Shown here: positions 41,804-51,278 of the stretch, piece after piece
How positions within the stretch are numbered: the stretch's first letter is position 1
How the letters are laid out: the number at the start of each line of letters is the position of its first letter
Assembly (NCBI RefSeq): GCF_000568255.1
Contig: NZ_KK037166.1
Location: 10,285,477-10,349,476 of the forward strand
From: Kutzneria sp. 744
Lineage (GTDB): Bacteria; Actinomycetota; Actinomycetes; Mycobacteriales; Pseudonocardiaceae
Length of the DNA stretch: 64,000 nucleotides
Direction: 5' to 3'
Notes under the pieces: model-generated
Told to the model about the DNA's origin: nothing
The model's database searches: none
The model's input: the letters and a program-made list of their open reading frames with translations, nothing else
Position numbers and translations under genes: made by a program

Positions 41804-44800
41804 ATGACCTCACCGGCCGAACTGGCCAGACGGAACTTCCTGCGACTGCTCGGAATCCTCGCCGCGGGCGCGGCGACCGCGCGGGCCGGGACGGCGTTCG
41901 CCGCGCCCGGCTACGTGTCCGACCGGGCCGGCACGGGCAGTTTTCCCTTGGTGTCGGGCGGGAAGGCCACCGCGCTGGTCGTCAGCGGCAGCGATCATCC
42001 CGGCGTGCTCCGGGTGGCCGGCGACCTGCAGGCGGACCTCGAACGCGTCACCGGGATCCGGCCGGCCCTGCACGTCGACGAGATGCCGACGGCCTCGCAG
42101 CTGGTGCTGATCGGGTCGATCGACCGCAGCCCGCTCGTCCGCGACCTGGTGTCCGCCGGCCGCCTCGACGTGACCGGGATCGCCGGCAAGTGGGAGACCT
42201 CGCTGACCGAGGTCGTGGCCGATCCGCGTCCCGGAGTGGCGCGGGCTTTGGTGATCACCGGCAGCGACCAGCGGGGCGCCATCTTCGGCGCTTACGACAT
42301 CTCCCGGCTGATCGGCGTTTCGCCCTGGCACTTCTGGGACGACGTCCCCGTGGCACATCAGGACGAGCTGCACGTGCAGGCCGGCCGACACAGCCTGGGC
42401 ACGCCGTTCGTGAAGTACCGGGGGCTGTTCATCAACGACGAGAACCCGGCGCTGGGCACGTGGGCGCCGGCGTTCTTCGGTCCCGGGCTGGCGCCCGGGC
42501 ACGCCGACGGCTTCAACCACAAGTTCTACGAGCAGGTCTTCGAGACCATGCTGCGGCTGCGGGCGAACTACCTGTGGCCGGCGGTGTGGGGCCGTGCCTT
42601 CGCCGAGGACGACCCCGCCAACCACGCGACCGCCACCCGGTACGGCATTGTCATGGGCACCTCGCACGAGGCGCCGATGCTGCGCGGCATCGAGGAATGG
42701 AACCGGCACGCCGTGGCCGCGGTGCGGGACGCCGACGGCAAGATCGTGACGCCGGGGCACGACGCGTACGGCGGCACGGGGGAGTGGAGCTACCGCCGCA
42801 ACCCGGACGCGCTGAGGGCGTACTGGACCGACGGCATCCGGCGCATGGTCGACCAGAGCATCGACGGTGTCGTCACGGTCGGGATGCGCGGCAACGGCGA
42901 CACCGCGCTGCCCGACGGCGACAGCAAGGACCTGATGCAGGAGATCATCGCCGCACAGCGCGCGATCCTGGCCGAGGAGACCGGAAAGGACCCGGCGACC
43001 ACGCCGCAGGTGTGGACGCTCTACAAGGAGGTTCTGCGGTACTGGCAGCAGGGGCTGCGGCCGCCGGACGACGTGACCGTGGTGTTCCCCGACGACAACT
43101 GGGGGAACATGTGCAAGCTGCCCGACCCCACGCTGCCGCCGCGAGCCGGCGGTTACGGCCTGTACTACCACTTCGACTACGTCGGCGCCGCCCGCTGCTA
43201 CAAGTGGGTGGACACCAGCCTGATCGCCAACGCCTGGGAGCAGCTGAACCAGGCCGCCGGGTACGGCGTCAACCGGCTGTGGGTGGCCAATGTCGGCGAC
43301 ATGAAGGGCAACGAGCTGCCGTTGCAGTTCTTTCTCGACCAGGCCTGGAACCCCTTCCCGGCGGAGCAGCTGTCCGCCTGGGAGCAGGAGTACGCCCGGC
43401 AGAGCTTCGGTGAGCGGACCGCCGCCGACATCGCCGGAGTGCTGCACACGTACGGGATGCTCCAGTCCCGGCGCAAGCCGGAGCTGCTCAACCGGAAGAT
43501 CACCATCGTCCCGGGCAAGGACCCGGCGACCGACCGGTCCGCGATCGTCTACGACGACCAGGCCAGCCCGTTCAGCCTGGTCGACTACCAGGAGCTCGAC
43601 CGGGTCACCGAGCAGTGGCGGCAGCTGGCGGATCGCGCCGAGCGGATCGCGGGCGAGCTTCCCGCGAGCTACCAGGACGCCTACTACGAGCTGGTGCTCT
43701 ACCAGGTCACGGCGAGCGCGAACCTGTATGCGTTGCGGCGGGCGGAATTCACCAACATCCTCTACGCCGCGCAGGGCAGGACCTCGGCCAATGACCTGGC
43801 GGCCACCGCGCAGGCCCGTTTCGCCGACGATCTCGCGCTGGCCGACAAGTTCAACGCGACGATCGCCGGCGGGAAGTGGAAAGGCTTCCAGACACAGCCG
43901 CACATCGATTACGGCGATGTGGCCCGCTACGGCCAGGACGCGTCCTGGCAACAGCCGCAGCGCGACAACGCCGCTATCGCCGACGTCATCTTCCCCGCCG
44001 TGTGGCGGGTCACGCCGTCCGAGGCCGCCGAACTAGGCGTCGCCATCGACGGCTCGGACCGTTGGTGGCCGGCGGAGTCGACGACACCGGTGCTGCCCGA
44101 GTTCAGCCCGTACCAGTCGCAACCCGTGCAGTACATCGACGTGTTCAACCGCGGCACGACGGCATTCGACTACACGATCACGCCCGGTGCGTCGTGGCTT
44201 CAGGCGCAGCCGGCGCGTGGGCGGGTCGACAAGCAGGTGCGCGTGACGTTGCGGGTCGACTGGTCCAAGGCGCCCCAGGGCACGACGCAGGTGCCGATCG
44301 TGGTCAGCGGTGCGGGCCGCAGCGTGACCGTGCACGCCGTTGTCGCCAACCGATCGCTTCCTTCGAGGTGGCGCAACGGTTTCGTGGAGGCGAATGGCTA
44401 CGTGTCCATGGAGGCGGAGCATTGCACCGCTCAGGTGGGCACGGCGGCGGTGTCGTGGCGGCGCGTCCCGGACCTCGGCCGCACCGGGTCGGGGATGAAG
44501 CCTTTCCCCGTCGCCGCGGCCTCCCAAGTGCCGGGGCAGGGTCCGCGGCTGGAGTACCGGATGACGCTGTTCACCGCGGGAACCCTGACGGTGTGGGCCT
44601 ATCTCTCGCCGCGGAGCAACGTGCTCGCCTCGCCGGGCCTGCGCTACGCGTTAGCCTTCGACGACGCGCAGCCGCAGGTCGTCGACATCATCAAGGCAAC
44701 AGGCGCCGACTCCACCGCGATGAACCGCCAGTGGGAGTGGACCATCTCCGACAACGTCAACCTCACCGACACGAAGCACACCGTCACCGGACCCGGCGCC

Positions 44801-44917
44801 CACGTGCTGAAGTTCTGGATGGTGGACCCGACCGTGGTGCTGCAGAAGCTGGTGGTGGACACCGGCGGCCTGCGGCCGAGCTACCTCGGTCCGCCCGAGA
44901 GCCACCGAATCCCCTGA
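41804..44917 (+). CDS. secreted GH115 alpha-glucuronidase
   Basis: A 1,037-residue enzyme of glycoside hydrolase family 115, which removes (4-O-methyl-)glucuronic acid from internal xylan residues. A Tat signal is evident: ARRNFLRLLG (residues 8-17), hydrophobic core, cleavage near ATARAGTAFAA. The family's central region is complete: KYRGLFINDENPAL, LRLRANYLWPAVWG, GTSHEAPMLR, TVGMRGNGDTAL, VVFPDDNWGN and WVANVGDMKGNELPL. C-terminal beta-sandwich parts include VEANGYVSMEAEHC. GGAGG stands before ATG 41804, and upstream palindromes suggest xylan-dependent control. It is divergent from GH6 and ends at a good terminator. Confidence 0.92.
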   Translation: MTSPAELARRNFLRLLGILAAGAATARAGTAFAAPGYVSDRAGTGSFPLVSGGKATALVVSGSDHPGVLRVAGDLQADLERVTGIRPALHVDEMPTASQLVLIGSIDRSPLVRDLVSAGRLDVTGIAGKWETSLTEVVADPRPGVARALVITGSDQRGAIFGAYDISRLIGVSPWHFWDDVPVAHQDELHVQAGRHSLGTPFVKYRGLFINDENPALGTWAPAFFGPGLAPGHADGFNHKFYEQVFETMLRLRANYLWPAVWGRAFAEDDPANHATATRYGIVMGTSHEAPMLRGIEEWNRHAVAAVRDADGKIVTPGHDAYGGTGEWSYRRNPDALRAYWTDGIRRMVDQSIDGVVTVGMRGNGDTALPDGDSKDLMQEIIAAQRAILAEETGKDPATTPQVWTLYKEVLRYWQQGLRPPDDVTVVFPDDNWGNMCKLPDPTLPPRAGGYGLYYHFDYVGAARCYKWVDTSLIANAWEQLNQAAGYGVNRLWVANVGDMKGNELPLQFFLDQAWNPFPAEQLSAWEQEYARQSFGERTAADIAGVLHTYGMLQSRRKPELLNRKITIVPGKDPATDRSAIVYDDQASPFSLVDYQELDRVTEQWRQLADRAERIAGELPASYQDAYYELVLYQVTASANLYALRRAEFTNILYAAQGRTSANDLAATAQARFADDLALADKFNATIAGGKWKGFQTQPHIDYGDVARYGQDASWQQPQRDNAAIADVIFPAVWRVTPSEAAELGVAIDGSDRWWPAESTTPVLPEFSPYQSQPVQYIDVFNRGTTAFDYTITPGASWLQAQPARGRVDKQVRVTLRVDWSKAPQGTTQVPIVVSGAGRSVTVHAVVANRSLPSRWRNGFVEANGYVSMEAEHCTAQVGTAAVSWRRVPDLGRTGSGMKPFPVAAASQVPGQGPRLEYRMTLFTAGTLTVWAYLSPRSNVLASPGLRYALAFDDAQPQVVDIIKATGADSTAMNRQWEWTISDNVNLTDTKHTVTGPGAHVLKFWMVDPTVVLQKLVVDTGGLRPSYLGPPESHRIP

Positions 44918-44930
44918 GGCACGACAAAGC

Positions 44931-44958
44931 GCCCTCCCCGTGCGGGGAGGGGCGCTTC
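44931..44958 (+). terminator. terminator of GH115
   Basis: GCGCCCTCCCC pairs with GGGGAGGGGCGC (one bulged G) around GTGC, 13 bases after the GH115 stop. Confidence 0.65.
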
Positions 44959-45037
44959 GTCGGTTGCTCAGTTCTCGACGAGCTTACCTGTCGAGGTGGC
45001 CTCCTTCACGTCACCGACCGGGGTTCGAGGCCCGGGC

Positions 45038-48000
45038 TCAGTAGTACCGGTTGTGGCCGCAGTGTCCCGGCGAGATCCACTGCGGTTTGACACTTTCCAG
45101 CGTCGGCTTGACCGGGGCGATGGTGCCGTCCCGGTTGAAGACCAGCTTGTCGATGGTGGTCTCCCGGTGCGTGCCGTCCCCGCCGGGGATGGCGAACCGG
45201 TGGTAGGCGATGTACCAGTCGTCGGTGCCGGGCACCTGGAGCATCGAGCTGTGGCCGGTGCCCAGGATGCCGAGCTTGGGGTCCTTGCTCAGGATCACGC
45301 CGCGGTTGGTGAACGGCCCGGTCGGGCTGGCCGAGGTGGCGTAGCCGACCCGGTAGTTCTCGCTGCCGGTGTCGTCGATCGACCAGCTCAGGTAGTACGT
45401 ACCCTGGCGCTCCACCATGAACATGCCCTCACGGAAGTCGGCCAGGCCGGTGAGGCGGGTGATCCGGGCCGGGTCGTAGGAGACCATGTCGGAGTTCAGC
45501 GGCACCACGTAGGCGTTCCCGTTGCCCCAGTACAGATAGGGCTGTCCACTGTGGTCGATGAACACCGCGGGGTCGATGGCCTGGCCGCCGTCGGGATTCG
45601 CGGCGATCAGGGGCTTGCCCGAGTCCTTGAACGGCCCGGTCGGCGAGTCGCCGACCGCGACGCCGATCTTGGCCTCGGCGCAGAAGTAGAAGTAGTACTT
45701 GCCGCCCCGCTCGGCGATCGTCGGCGCCCACGCGTTCTTGTCGGCCCAGCTCACGTCGGGGCCGAGGTCGAGCACCACGCCGCGATTGGTCCAGTTGACC
45801 AGGTCCTTGGACGACCAGGCTGAGAACTTGGTGCCGCCCCAGCCGGGAAAGCCGTCCGTGGTCGGGTAGATGTAGTACGTGTCGCCGAACGCCACGATGT
45901 TCGGGTCGGCGTTGAGCCCGGGCAGCACCGGGCTGCGCATCTCGTGCGCCTCGACCGTCCACACGCGACTGCCGCCCTTCGGCCCGGTGACGGTGTACGT
46001 CCTGGGCCGGCTCAGGTCCACGGGGCGGCCGTTGCCCGGCTCGATCCGCGAACCCGGTGCGAGCCCGAACTTCGGGGCCAGCCGGCGCAGGTCGGTGCCC
46101 GGCTGGACGGGCAGCACGACGGTGCCCGCGGTGCTGTCGATCACGGCCGGGGCCTTGAGCGAGGCCAGGTCGACGGAGCGGATCAGGGTGCTGTTCGACG
46201 GCAGCGCGGCGACGTCGTCACCGGACAGTGCCCGGTCGTAGAGGCGGACGTCCTTCATCTTGCCGGTGAAGTAGTTGTCCGCCGCGTACACCGAGCGGCC
46301 GAGGTAGTTCGCCGCCGTGAGGCCGCCGCCGATGTCCGACGGCTTGATCGTGGCGCTGGTGTTCCGGCCGACCTCGACCCCGTCCAGGTACAGCACCTCA
46401 ACGCCGTTGCCGACGGTCAGGGTCAGGTTCTTCCAGACGCCGCGTGGCAGCGCGCCACTGGCGGGCGCCTGTTGTTCGGTGGCCCAGTTTCCGGTCGCGA
46501 TCGCGCCGCGCAGGCCGCCGTCCGCGGTGCCGCCGGTGGCGAACAGGTAGCCGTCGCCGACGCCGGACGGCGCCGTATTGCCCAAGCCCCAGAGGAAGTA
46601 CGGTGTCTGCTGCCGTGGATCGACGAGGACGTCGGCCGAGACCGTGGCGGCGTCGGCTCCGGTGAGCAGGTTGTTGGGCAGCTGGACATGGCCGTTCGTG
46701 CCGCCGAAGGACAGCGCGCCCCCGGACCAGGCGACGTCGCCGGCCAGTGCCCCGTCGTAGCCGTGACCGGTGGTGTCGGCCGCGACCAGGCCGGACTTCG
46801 CGTCCAGCGGCCAGTGGGCGACCAGGCCGTCGTGGTCGGCCTTGACCGGGGCCGGGGGAGCGGTCAGCCGGTTCAGTTCGGCCTGGGTGACCGGGAGAAC
46901 GGTGCCGTGCCGCGGCGACGCCGGCAGATGGGCGCCGGTGGACATGGTCCACTTGCCCGAGTCGAGGTCGGTGGTCTCGAACGGCACGTAGCCGCGGCCG
47001 CCGTACTCGTCGATGAACAGGTACCACTTGTTCTCGGTGTTGGACTTGAAGCCGGTCGGTCCCTCGCCGGCGGACAGGCCGGGGCTGGTCGCGGTGGCCT
47101 TGCCGATGCACTCGGCGACGAAGTCGTAGTCCGGGTCGAGCAGGTCGGCAGCCTTCTGCTCCAGGATGTACTTGCTGCACGGCGAGGAGGACGAGTTGTT
47201 CCGCTCGTCCTTGGTGAACCGGTAGTAGTTGCCGCCGTTCTGGATCACCGTCGAGTCGATGACCGAGTAGCCGGGGTCGATCCACACCTTGGGCGCGCTG
47301 AAGGTGACGAAGTCGCGGGTGGTCGCGTACATCATGCGGTTGTAGCTGTCGCCGGTGTGGCCGGGGTCGTTGTCCGCGTACAGCTTGGACGCCCAGAAGA
47401 CCACGTAGTCGCCGCGCTTGGCGTCCCAGAAGGCTTCCGGGGCCCAGGTGTTGCCGGCGCTCGGCGGCGCGACCTGCACGCTGCGCTGCCGCGACCAGTG
47501 GGTCAGGTCGTCGGACTCCCAGATCATGATCGACCGGCTGCCGGTGCGCTGCTCGGCGTCCCAGCCGCGGCCGCCGTTGATCTTCAGATCGGTGGCGAGC
47601 AGGTAGAACTTGTCGCCGTCGGGGGAGCGCATCACGAACGGGTCGCGCACGCCGAGTTCGCCGAGGCTGGACTTGAGCACCGGCTGCCCGTTGTTGAGCT
47701 CGCTCCAGTTCAGCGGGTCGTTGCCCTTGCTGGCGGCGGAGTAGATCTGTTCCCCGTTCGAGGTACCCTCGCCGGTGAAGTAGAAGAAGCTGTACCCCGC
47801 CAGCGGTTCCTTCGGCGGGAGCGGCGTGACGGTGGCGGCGAACCGCCGGCTGGCGCTGTCCCGTCCGAGCCGCACCGTCGCCGTCAGCGTGACCTTGGCC
47901 GGTTTGCCGCCCGCCGGGGGACGGGTGACCTCGCCGGTCGGCGTGATCACCTTGCGGTCGGACGACGTCCACGTGACGGAAGCGCCGTTCGGGCCGGCGG

Positions 48001-48196
48001 CGGGCAGGGTCAGGTTGCCGCGGACATCGTCGATGTTCGGCACGGACAGCGCGTTCGCCGCGTCGCGCACGGGTGAGTCGGCCTCGGTGTGGACGGCGGA
48101 ACGTGGCGCCGCGTCGGCCATCCCTCCGCCGAGGGGAAGGACCGTGGCCGCCACGGCCAGCGCGACGCCGAGACGGCGTAACAGGGACAACTTCAT
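45038..48196 (-). CDS. secreted double GH43 enzyme with LamG-like domain
   Basis: A 1,052-residue exported enzyme with two five-bladed GH43 propellers. After the signal peptide (about 1-30) comes an Ig-like domain with TWTSSDRKVITPTGEV, then GH43-A (about 131-440; LGVRDPFVMRSPDGDKFYLL, WAPEAFWD). A LamG-like sandwich follows (about 480-660), then a short strand-rich linker and GH43-B (about 750-1050; GLNADPNIVAFGDTYYIY with the catalytic base Asp, AIDPAVFID, ITRLTGLADFREGMFM with the acid). GH43 enzymes release arabinose or xylose. The pairing suggests side-chain removal from arabinoxylan or arabinan. Operator TGTTAGCGCTAACA lies 45 bases upstream; the ribosome site is weak. Confidence 0.87.
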   Translation of the reverse strand: MKLSLLRRLGVALAVAATVLPLGGGMADAAPRSAVHTEADSPVRDAANALSVPNIDDVRGNLTLPAAGPNGASVTWTSSDRKVITPTGEVTRPPAGGKPAKVTLTATVRLGRDSASRRFAATVTPLPPKEPLAGYSFFYFTGEGTSNGEQIYSAASKGNDPLNWSELNNGQPVLKSSLGELGVRDPFVMRSPDGDKFYLLATDLKINGGRGWDAEQRTGSRSIMIWESDDLTHWSRQRSVQVAPPSAGNTWAPEAFWDAKRGDYVVFWASKLYADNDPGHTGDSYNRMMYATTRDFVTFSAPKVWIDPGYSVIDSTVIQNGGNYYRFTKDERNNSSSSPCSKYILEQKAADLLDPDYDFVAECIGKATATSPGLSAGEGPTGFKSNTENKWYLFIDEYGGRGYVPFETTDLDSGKWTMSTGAHLPASPRHGTVLPVTQAELNRLTAPPAPVKADHDGLVAHWPLDAKSGLVAADTTGHGYDGALAGDVAWSGGALSFGGTNGHVQLPNNLLTGADAATVSADVLVDPRQQTPYFLWGLGNTAPSGVGDGYLFATGGTADGGLRGAIATGNWATEQQAPASGALPRGVWKNLTLTVGNGVEVLYLDGVEVGRNTSATIKPSDIGGGLTAANYLGRSVYAADNYFTGKMKDVRLYDRALSGDDVAALPSNSTLIRSVDLASLKAPAVIDSTAGTVVLPVQPGTDLRRLAPKFGLAPGSRIEPGNGRPVDLSRPRTYTVTGPKGGSRVWTVEAHEMRSPVLPGLNADPNIVAFGDTYYIYPTTDGFPGWGGTKFSAWSSKDLVNWTNRGVVLDLGPDVSWADKNAWAPTIAERGGKYYFYFCAEAKIGVAVGDSPTGPFKDSGKPLIAANPDGGQAIDPAVFIDHSGQPYLYWGNGNAYVVPLNSDMVSYDPARITRLTGLADFREGMFMVERQGTYYLSWSIDDTGSENYRVGYATSASPTGPFTNRGVILSKDPKLGILGTGHSSMLQVPGTDDWYIAYHRFAIPGGDGTHRETTIDKLVFNRDGTIAPVKPTLESVKPQWISPGHCGHNRYY

Positions 48197-48240
48197 CGTT
48201 GTGGTCTTCTTTCTCGCCGCGCGCCCTGGGATGACAGTTG

Positions 48241-48254
48241 TGTTAGCGCTAACA
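48241..48254. promoter_or_regulatory. LacI-type operator, perfect palindrome (GH43)
   Basis: TGTTAGCGCTAACA, identical to the copy at 34475-34488 in front of the GH54 gene. Confidence 0.7.
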
Positions 48255-48334
48255 CTCCGAGCGCACCTCGACATTAAGTTCCTGTTAGGTCGACGGTCAA
48301 GGCTCGAAGCCCGCGCTCACCCCGCCGGGGGTGA

Positions 48335-49356
48335 TCACTTCGGCGGCGGTGCGGTGCTGGACCGGATGACGAGCTCGGTCGGGATGCGGACCGCGGCGGG
48401 TTCCCGACGATCGTTCGTGATCTCTCCGACCAGCGCGGCGACGGCGTGCCGGCCCACGTCGTCGAAGGACTGGCGCACGGTGGTGAGCGGGGGCCAGAAA
48501 TGGGCGGCCTCGGCCATGTCGTCGAAGCCCACGACACTGACCTGGCCGGGCACGTCGCGGCCGGCCTCGTGCAGGGCCCGGATGAGACCGAGCGCCATCT
48601 GGTCGTTGGCGGCGAACACGGCGGTGACGGACGGATCCGCTGCGAGCCGCTGGCCGTGCGCGTAGCCGGACGCGGCGGACCAGTCGCCGACGAGCACGGG
48701 CGGCACGGGCCGGCCGGCCGCCTCCAGCACGGCCTGCCACGACTTGAGCCGGCGCTCCGCGGCGTAGGACTGGGGCGGGCCGGCGATGTGCCAGACGGTG
48801 CTGTGCCCCAACTCCAGTAGATGTCGGGTCGCGGAAGCGGCCCCTTCGGCCTGGTCGGTGTCGATCACCGGGGAGGGGTGCCGCGCGCTGGAGTCGATCA
48901 CCACGACGGGCAGGCCCCGCGGCAGCTCGATCTCGTTGCGGTCCAGTTGGTGCTGTTCGATCAGGATGATCACGCCGTCCACGGCCTGCTCGCCCAGCCG
49001 GCTGAACGCCCCGGTGACCTCGCCCTGGGTGGACCTCGGCACGGTCATGAGCACGATCGAGAAGTCCTGGTCGACCACGGCGGCGGCGATGGCGTCCAGC
49101 GTCCGGCTGTTGCCGAAGGTGGACAGCGACGAGACGATCACGCCGATGGTGCGGAACCGCGGGAGAGGGCGCGGGCGGCGCTGTTGGGCCGGTAGCCAAC
49201 GCGACGCATCGCCGCCAGCACGCGCTCGCGGGTGTCGGCGTCCACGTTCGACCGGCCGTTGGCCACCCGCGACACGGTCTGCCCGGAAACGCCGGCCTCC
49301 CGGGCCACATCGGCCATGGACGGCCCGCGCTGACCTGCACCGGGACTCTGTCGCAC
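48335..49356 (-). pseudogene. LacI family regulator with a frameshift
   Basis: The DNA-binding domain ([21 protein letters not shown], from GTG 49356) ends in one frame at [10 protein letters not shown], and the sensor domain continues in another from [11 protein letters not shown] to the stop at 48335 (VDGVIILIEQ, HIAGPPQSYAAERRL, AVFAANDQMALGLIRAL, TVRQSFDDVG). Near 49160 one C appears to be missing: restoring it would give ALSRRFRTIGV in one frame. So this is either a fresh pseudogene or a sequencing error. It is divergent from the ABC importer at 49478 and two palindromes lie between them, so an intact form would be its local repressor. Confidence 0.72.
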
Positions 49357-49386
49357 CGAACTCTCCCTGGTTTCCGCCCCTGGACA

Positions 49387-49434
49387 TGTTTACGTCAACA
49401 GGTTAGCCTCGCCCAACTCATGTTGACGTAAACA
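49387..49434. promoter_or_regulatory. duplicated inverted LacI operators
   Basis: TGTTTACGTCAACA at 49387-49400 and its exact reverse complement TGTTGACGTAAACA at 49421-49434, centre to centre 34 bases (about three helix turns), between the LacI gene and the importer. Each is itself nearly palindromic around ACGT. Confidence 0.72.
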
Positions 49435-49477
49435 TCCGTGCCGGGTCGTCGATTCGGCGTTCGAAACCGGAGGGACG

Positions 49478-50389
49478 ATGACGTCCACCGTGGGCCCACC
49501 CCGGATCAGGGTGGGCGCGGTCCGAGCGCGTGGTCGGCGCGGCTGGATCTTCGTCGCGCCGTTCGCGGTGGTGTTCGCGCTGACGTTCCTGGCCCCGCTG
49601 GTCTACGCCTTCGGCCTGAGCCTGTTCCGAGACCAGGCCTTCTTCGGCGGCACGGTGTTCGTCGGCCTCGGCAACTACACCCAGGCGCTGGCCGACGCCA
49701 ACTTCTGGGACGCTTTCCTGCGCGTGCTGCTGTTCCTGGCCGTGCAGGTGCCGATCATGTTGCTGATGGCCCTGATCGCGGCCTTCGCGATCGACAGCGC
49801 CCGCCTGCACGCCGCCGGCTTCTTCCGGATGGTGATCTTCCTGCCGTACGCGGTGCCCGGCGTGGTCGCGGTCCTGATGTGGGGCTTCATCTACGGCGAC
49901 CACTTCGGACTGGCGGCCGACCTGAACCACCTGCTCGGCCAGGACGCCGTGCAACCGTTGTCCGCCAACTGGATCCTCACGTCCATCGGCAACATCGTGA
50001 CCTGGGAGTTCGTCGGCTACAACATGCTGATCTTCTACTCGGCGCTCAAGGTCGTGCCGCCGGACCAGATCGAGGCCGCCGCGATCGACGGCGCCGGCAC
50101 GCTGCGCACGATCGTGAGCGTCAAGCTGCCGGCCATCCGCGGCGCGATCGTGGTCGCCACCATCTTCTCCATCATCGGCAGCTTCCAGCTGTTCAACGAG
50201 CCGAACATCCTCCGCTCGCTCGCGCCCAACGTGATCACCACCTACTTCACCCCGAACATGTACGCCTACAACCTGTCGTTCGCGGGCCAGCAGTACAACT
50301 ACTCGGCCACGGTCGCGATCGTGATGGGCGTGATCACGGCGATCATCGCCTACGCCGTGCAGCTGCGCGGCCAGCGGAAGGAGCGGTGA
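49478..50389 (+). CDS. sugar ABC transporter permease (MalF type)
   Basis: A 303-residue inner-membrane permease with six predicted segments. The cytoplasmic coupling motif EAAAIDGAGTLRTIVSVKLP (about 216-235) contacts the ATPase. The N-terminal 20 residues are basic and hydrophilic. It pairs with the next gene and the binding protein at 51279 as a CUT1-family oligosaccharide importer. No ATPase gene is present, which is usual for actinomycete importers that share MsiK. Operators between it and the divergent LacI gene suggest local repression. Confidence 0.9.
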   Translation: MTSTVGPPRIRVGAVRARGRRGWIFVAPFAVVFALTFLAPLVYAFGLSLFRDQAFFGGTVFVGLGNYTQALADANFWDAFLRVLLFLAVQVPIMLLMALIAAFAIDSARLHAAGFFRMVIFLPYAVPGVVAVLMWGFIYGDHFGLAADLNHLLGQDAVQPLSANWILTSIGNIVTWEFVGYNMLIFYSALKVVPPDQIEAAAIDGAGTLRTIVSVKLPAIRGAIVVATIFSIIGSFQLFNEPNILRSLAPNVITTYFTPNMYAYNLSFAGQQYNYSATVAIVMGVITAIIAYAVQLRGQRKER

Positions 50390-50391
50390 CC

Positions 50392-51249
50392 ATGACCTCC
50401 GTGCTGCGTCCCCGCCGCTCTCGCACGCTGACCGCGGTGATGGCGCTCTACCTGCTCTACACGCTGATTCCGTTGGCGTGGCTGGTGATCAGCGCGACGA
50501 AGACCCAACCCGACCTGTTGTCGACGCCGGGCCTGTCCTTCGGCGGGGTCTTCGCCCTGTTCGACAACATCGGCCAGACGTTCACCTACGACAACGGGAT
50601 CTTCCTGCGCTGGCTGGGCAACACCCTGCTCTACGTCGTGGTCGGCGCGGGCGGCGCGACCGTGCTGGCCACGGCCGCCGGCTACGGCCTGGCCAAGTAC
50701 CGGTTCCGCGGCCGGCAGGCGGTGTTCGCCGTGGTGCTGGGCGCGATCGCGGTCCCGGGCACGGCGCTCGCCGTGCCGACCTTCCTGCTGTTCAGCCGGC
50801 TCGGCCTGATCGACACCCCGCTCGCGGTGATCATCCCGTCGCTGATCAGCCCGTTCGGGCTGTACCTGATCTGGGTGTACGCCGTCGACGCGATCCCGGA
50901 CGAGATGATGGAGGCGGCCCGCATCGACGGCGCCGGCGAGATCCGCATCTTCCTCGCCGTCACACTGCGCCAGCTGGCGCCGGGCATCGTGACCGTGGCC
51001 CTGTTCGCGGTGGTGGCCACCTGGAACAACTACTTCCTGCCACTGATCATGCTCAGCGACCCGAACTGGTACCCGCTCACGGTCGGGCTCAACCAGTGGA
51101 ACGCACAGGCCATCGGCGCCGCGGCGCAGCCGGTCTACCACCTGGTGATCACCGGCTCGGTGCTCACGATCATCCCGCTCGTGATCGCTTTCCTTTTCCT
51201 GCAACGGTTCTGGCAGTCCGGGCTGGCCGCGGGAAGCGTCAAGCAGTAA
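50392..51249 (+). CDS. sugar ABC transporter permease (MalG type)
   Basis: A 285-residue permease with six membrane segments and the coupling motif EAARIDGAGEIRIFLAVTLR (about 180-199). It begins right after the MalF-type stop (TGACCATG), implying translational coupling, and ends in the short QSGLAAGSVKQ tail typical of MalG-like subunits of CUT1 importers. The substrate is probably a di- or oligosaccharide released by the surrounding hydrolases. Confidence 0.9.
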   Translation: MTSVLRPRRSRTLTAVMALYLLYTLIPLAWLVISATKTQPDLLSTPGLSFGGVFALFDNIGQTFTYDNGIFLRWLGNTLLYVVVGAGGATVLATAAGYGLAKYRFRGRQAVFAVVLGAIAVPGTALAVPTFLLFSRLGLIDTPLAVIIPSLISPFGLYLIWVYAVDAIPDEMMEAARIDGAGEIRIFLAVTLRQLAPGIVTVALFAVVATWNNYFLPLIMLSDPNWYPLTVGLNQWNAQAIGAAAQPVYHLVITGSVLTIIPLVIAFLFLQRFWQSGLAAGSVKQ

Positions 51250-51278
51250 CAGTCACCACGTCGCGAAGGAACCTCCCG

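Noticed and set aside
45944..48076. A 710-codon plus-strand open frame opposite the double GH43 gene
   Set aside because: Val/Gly/Arg-rich antisense shadow with no domain; the minus-strand GH43 motifs are unmistakable.
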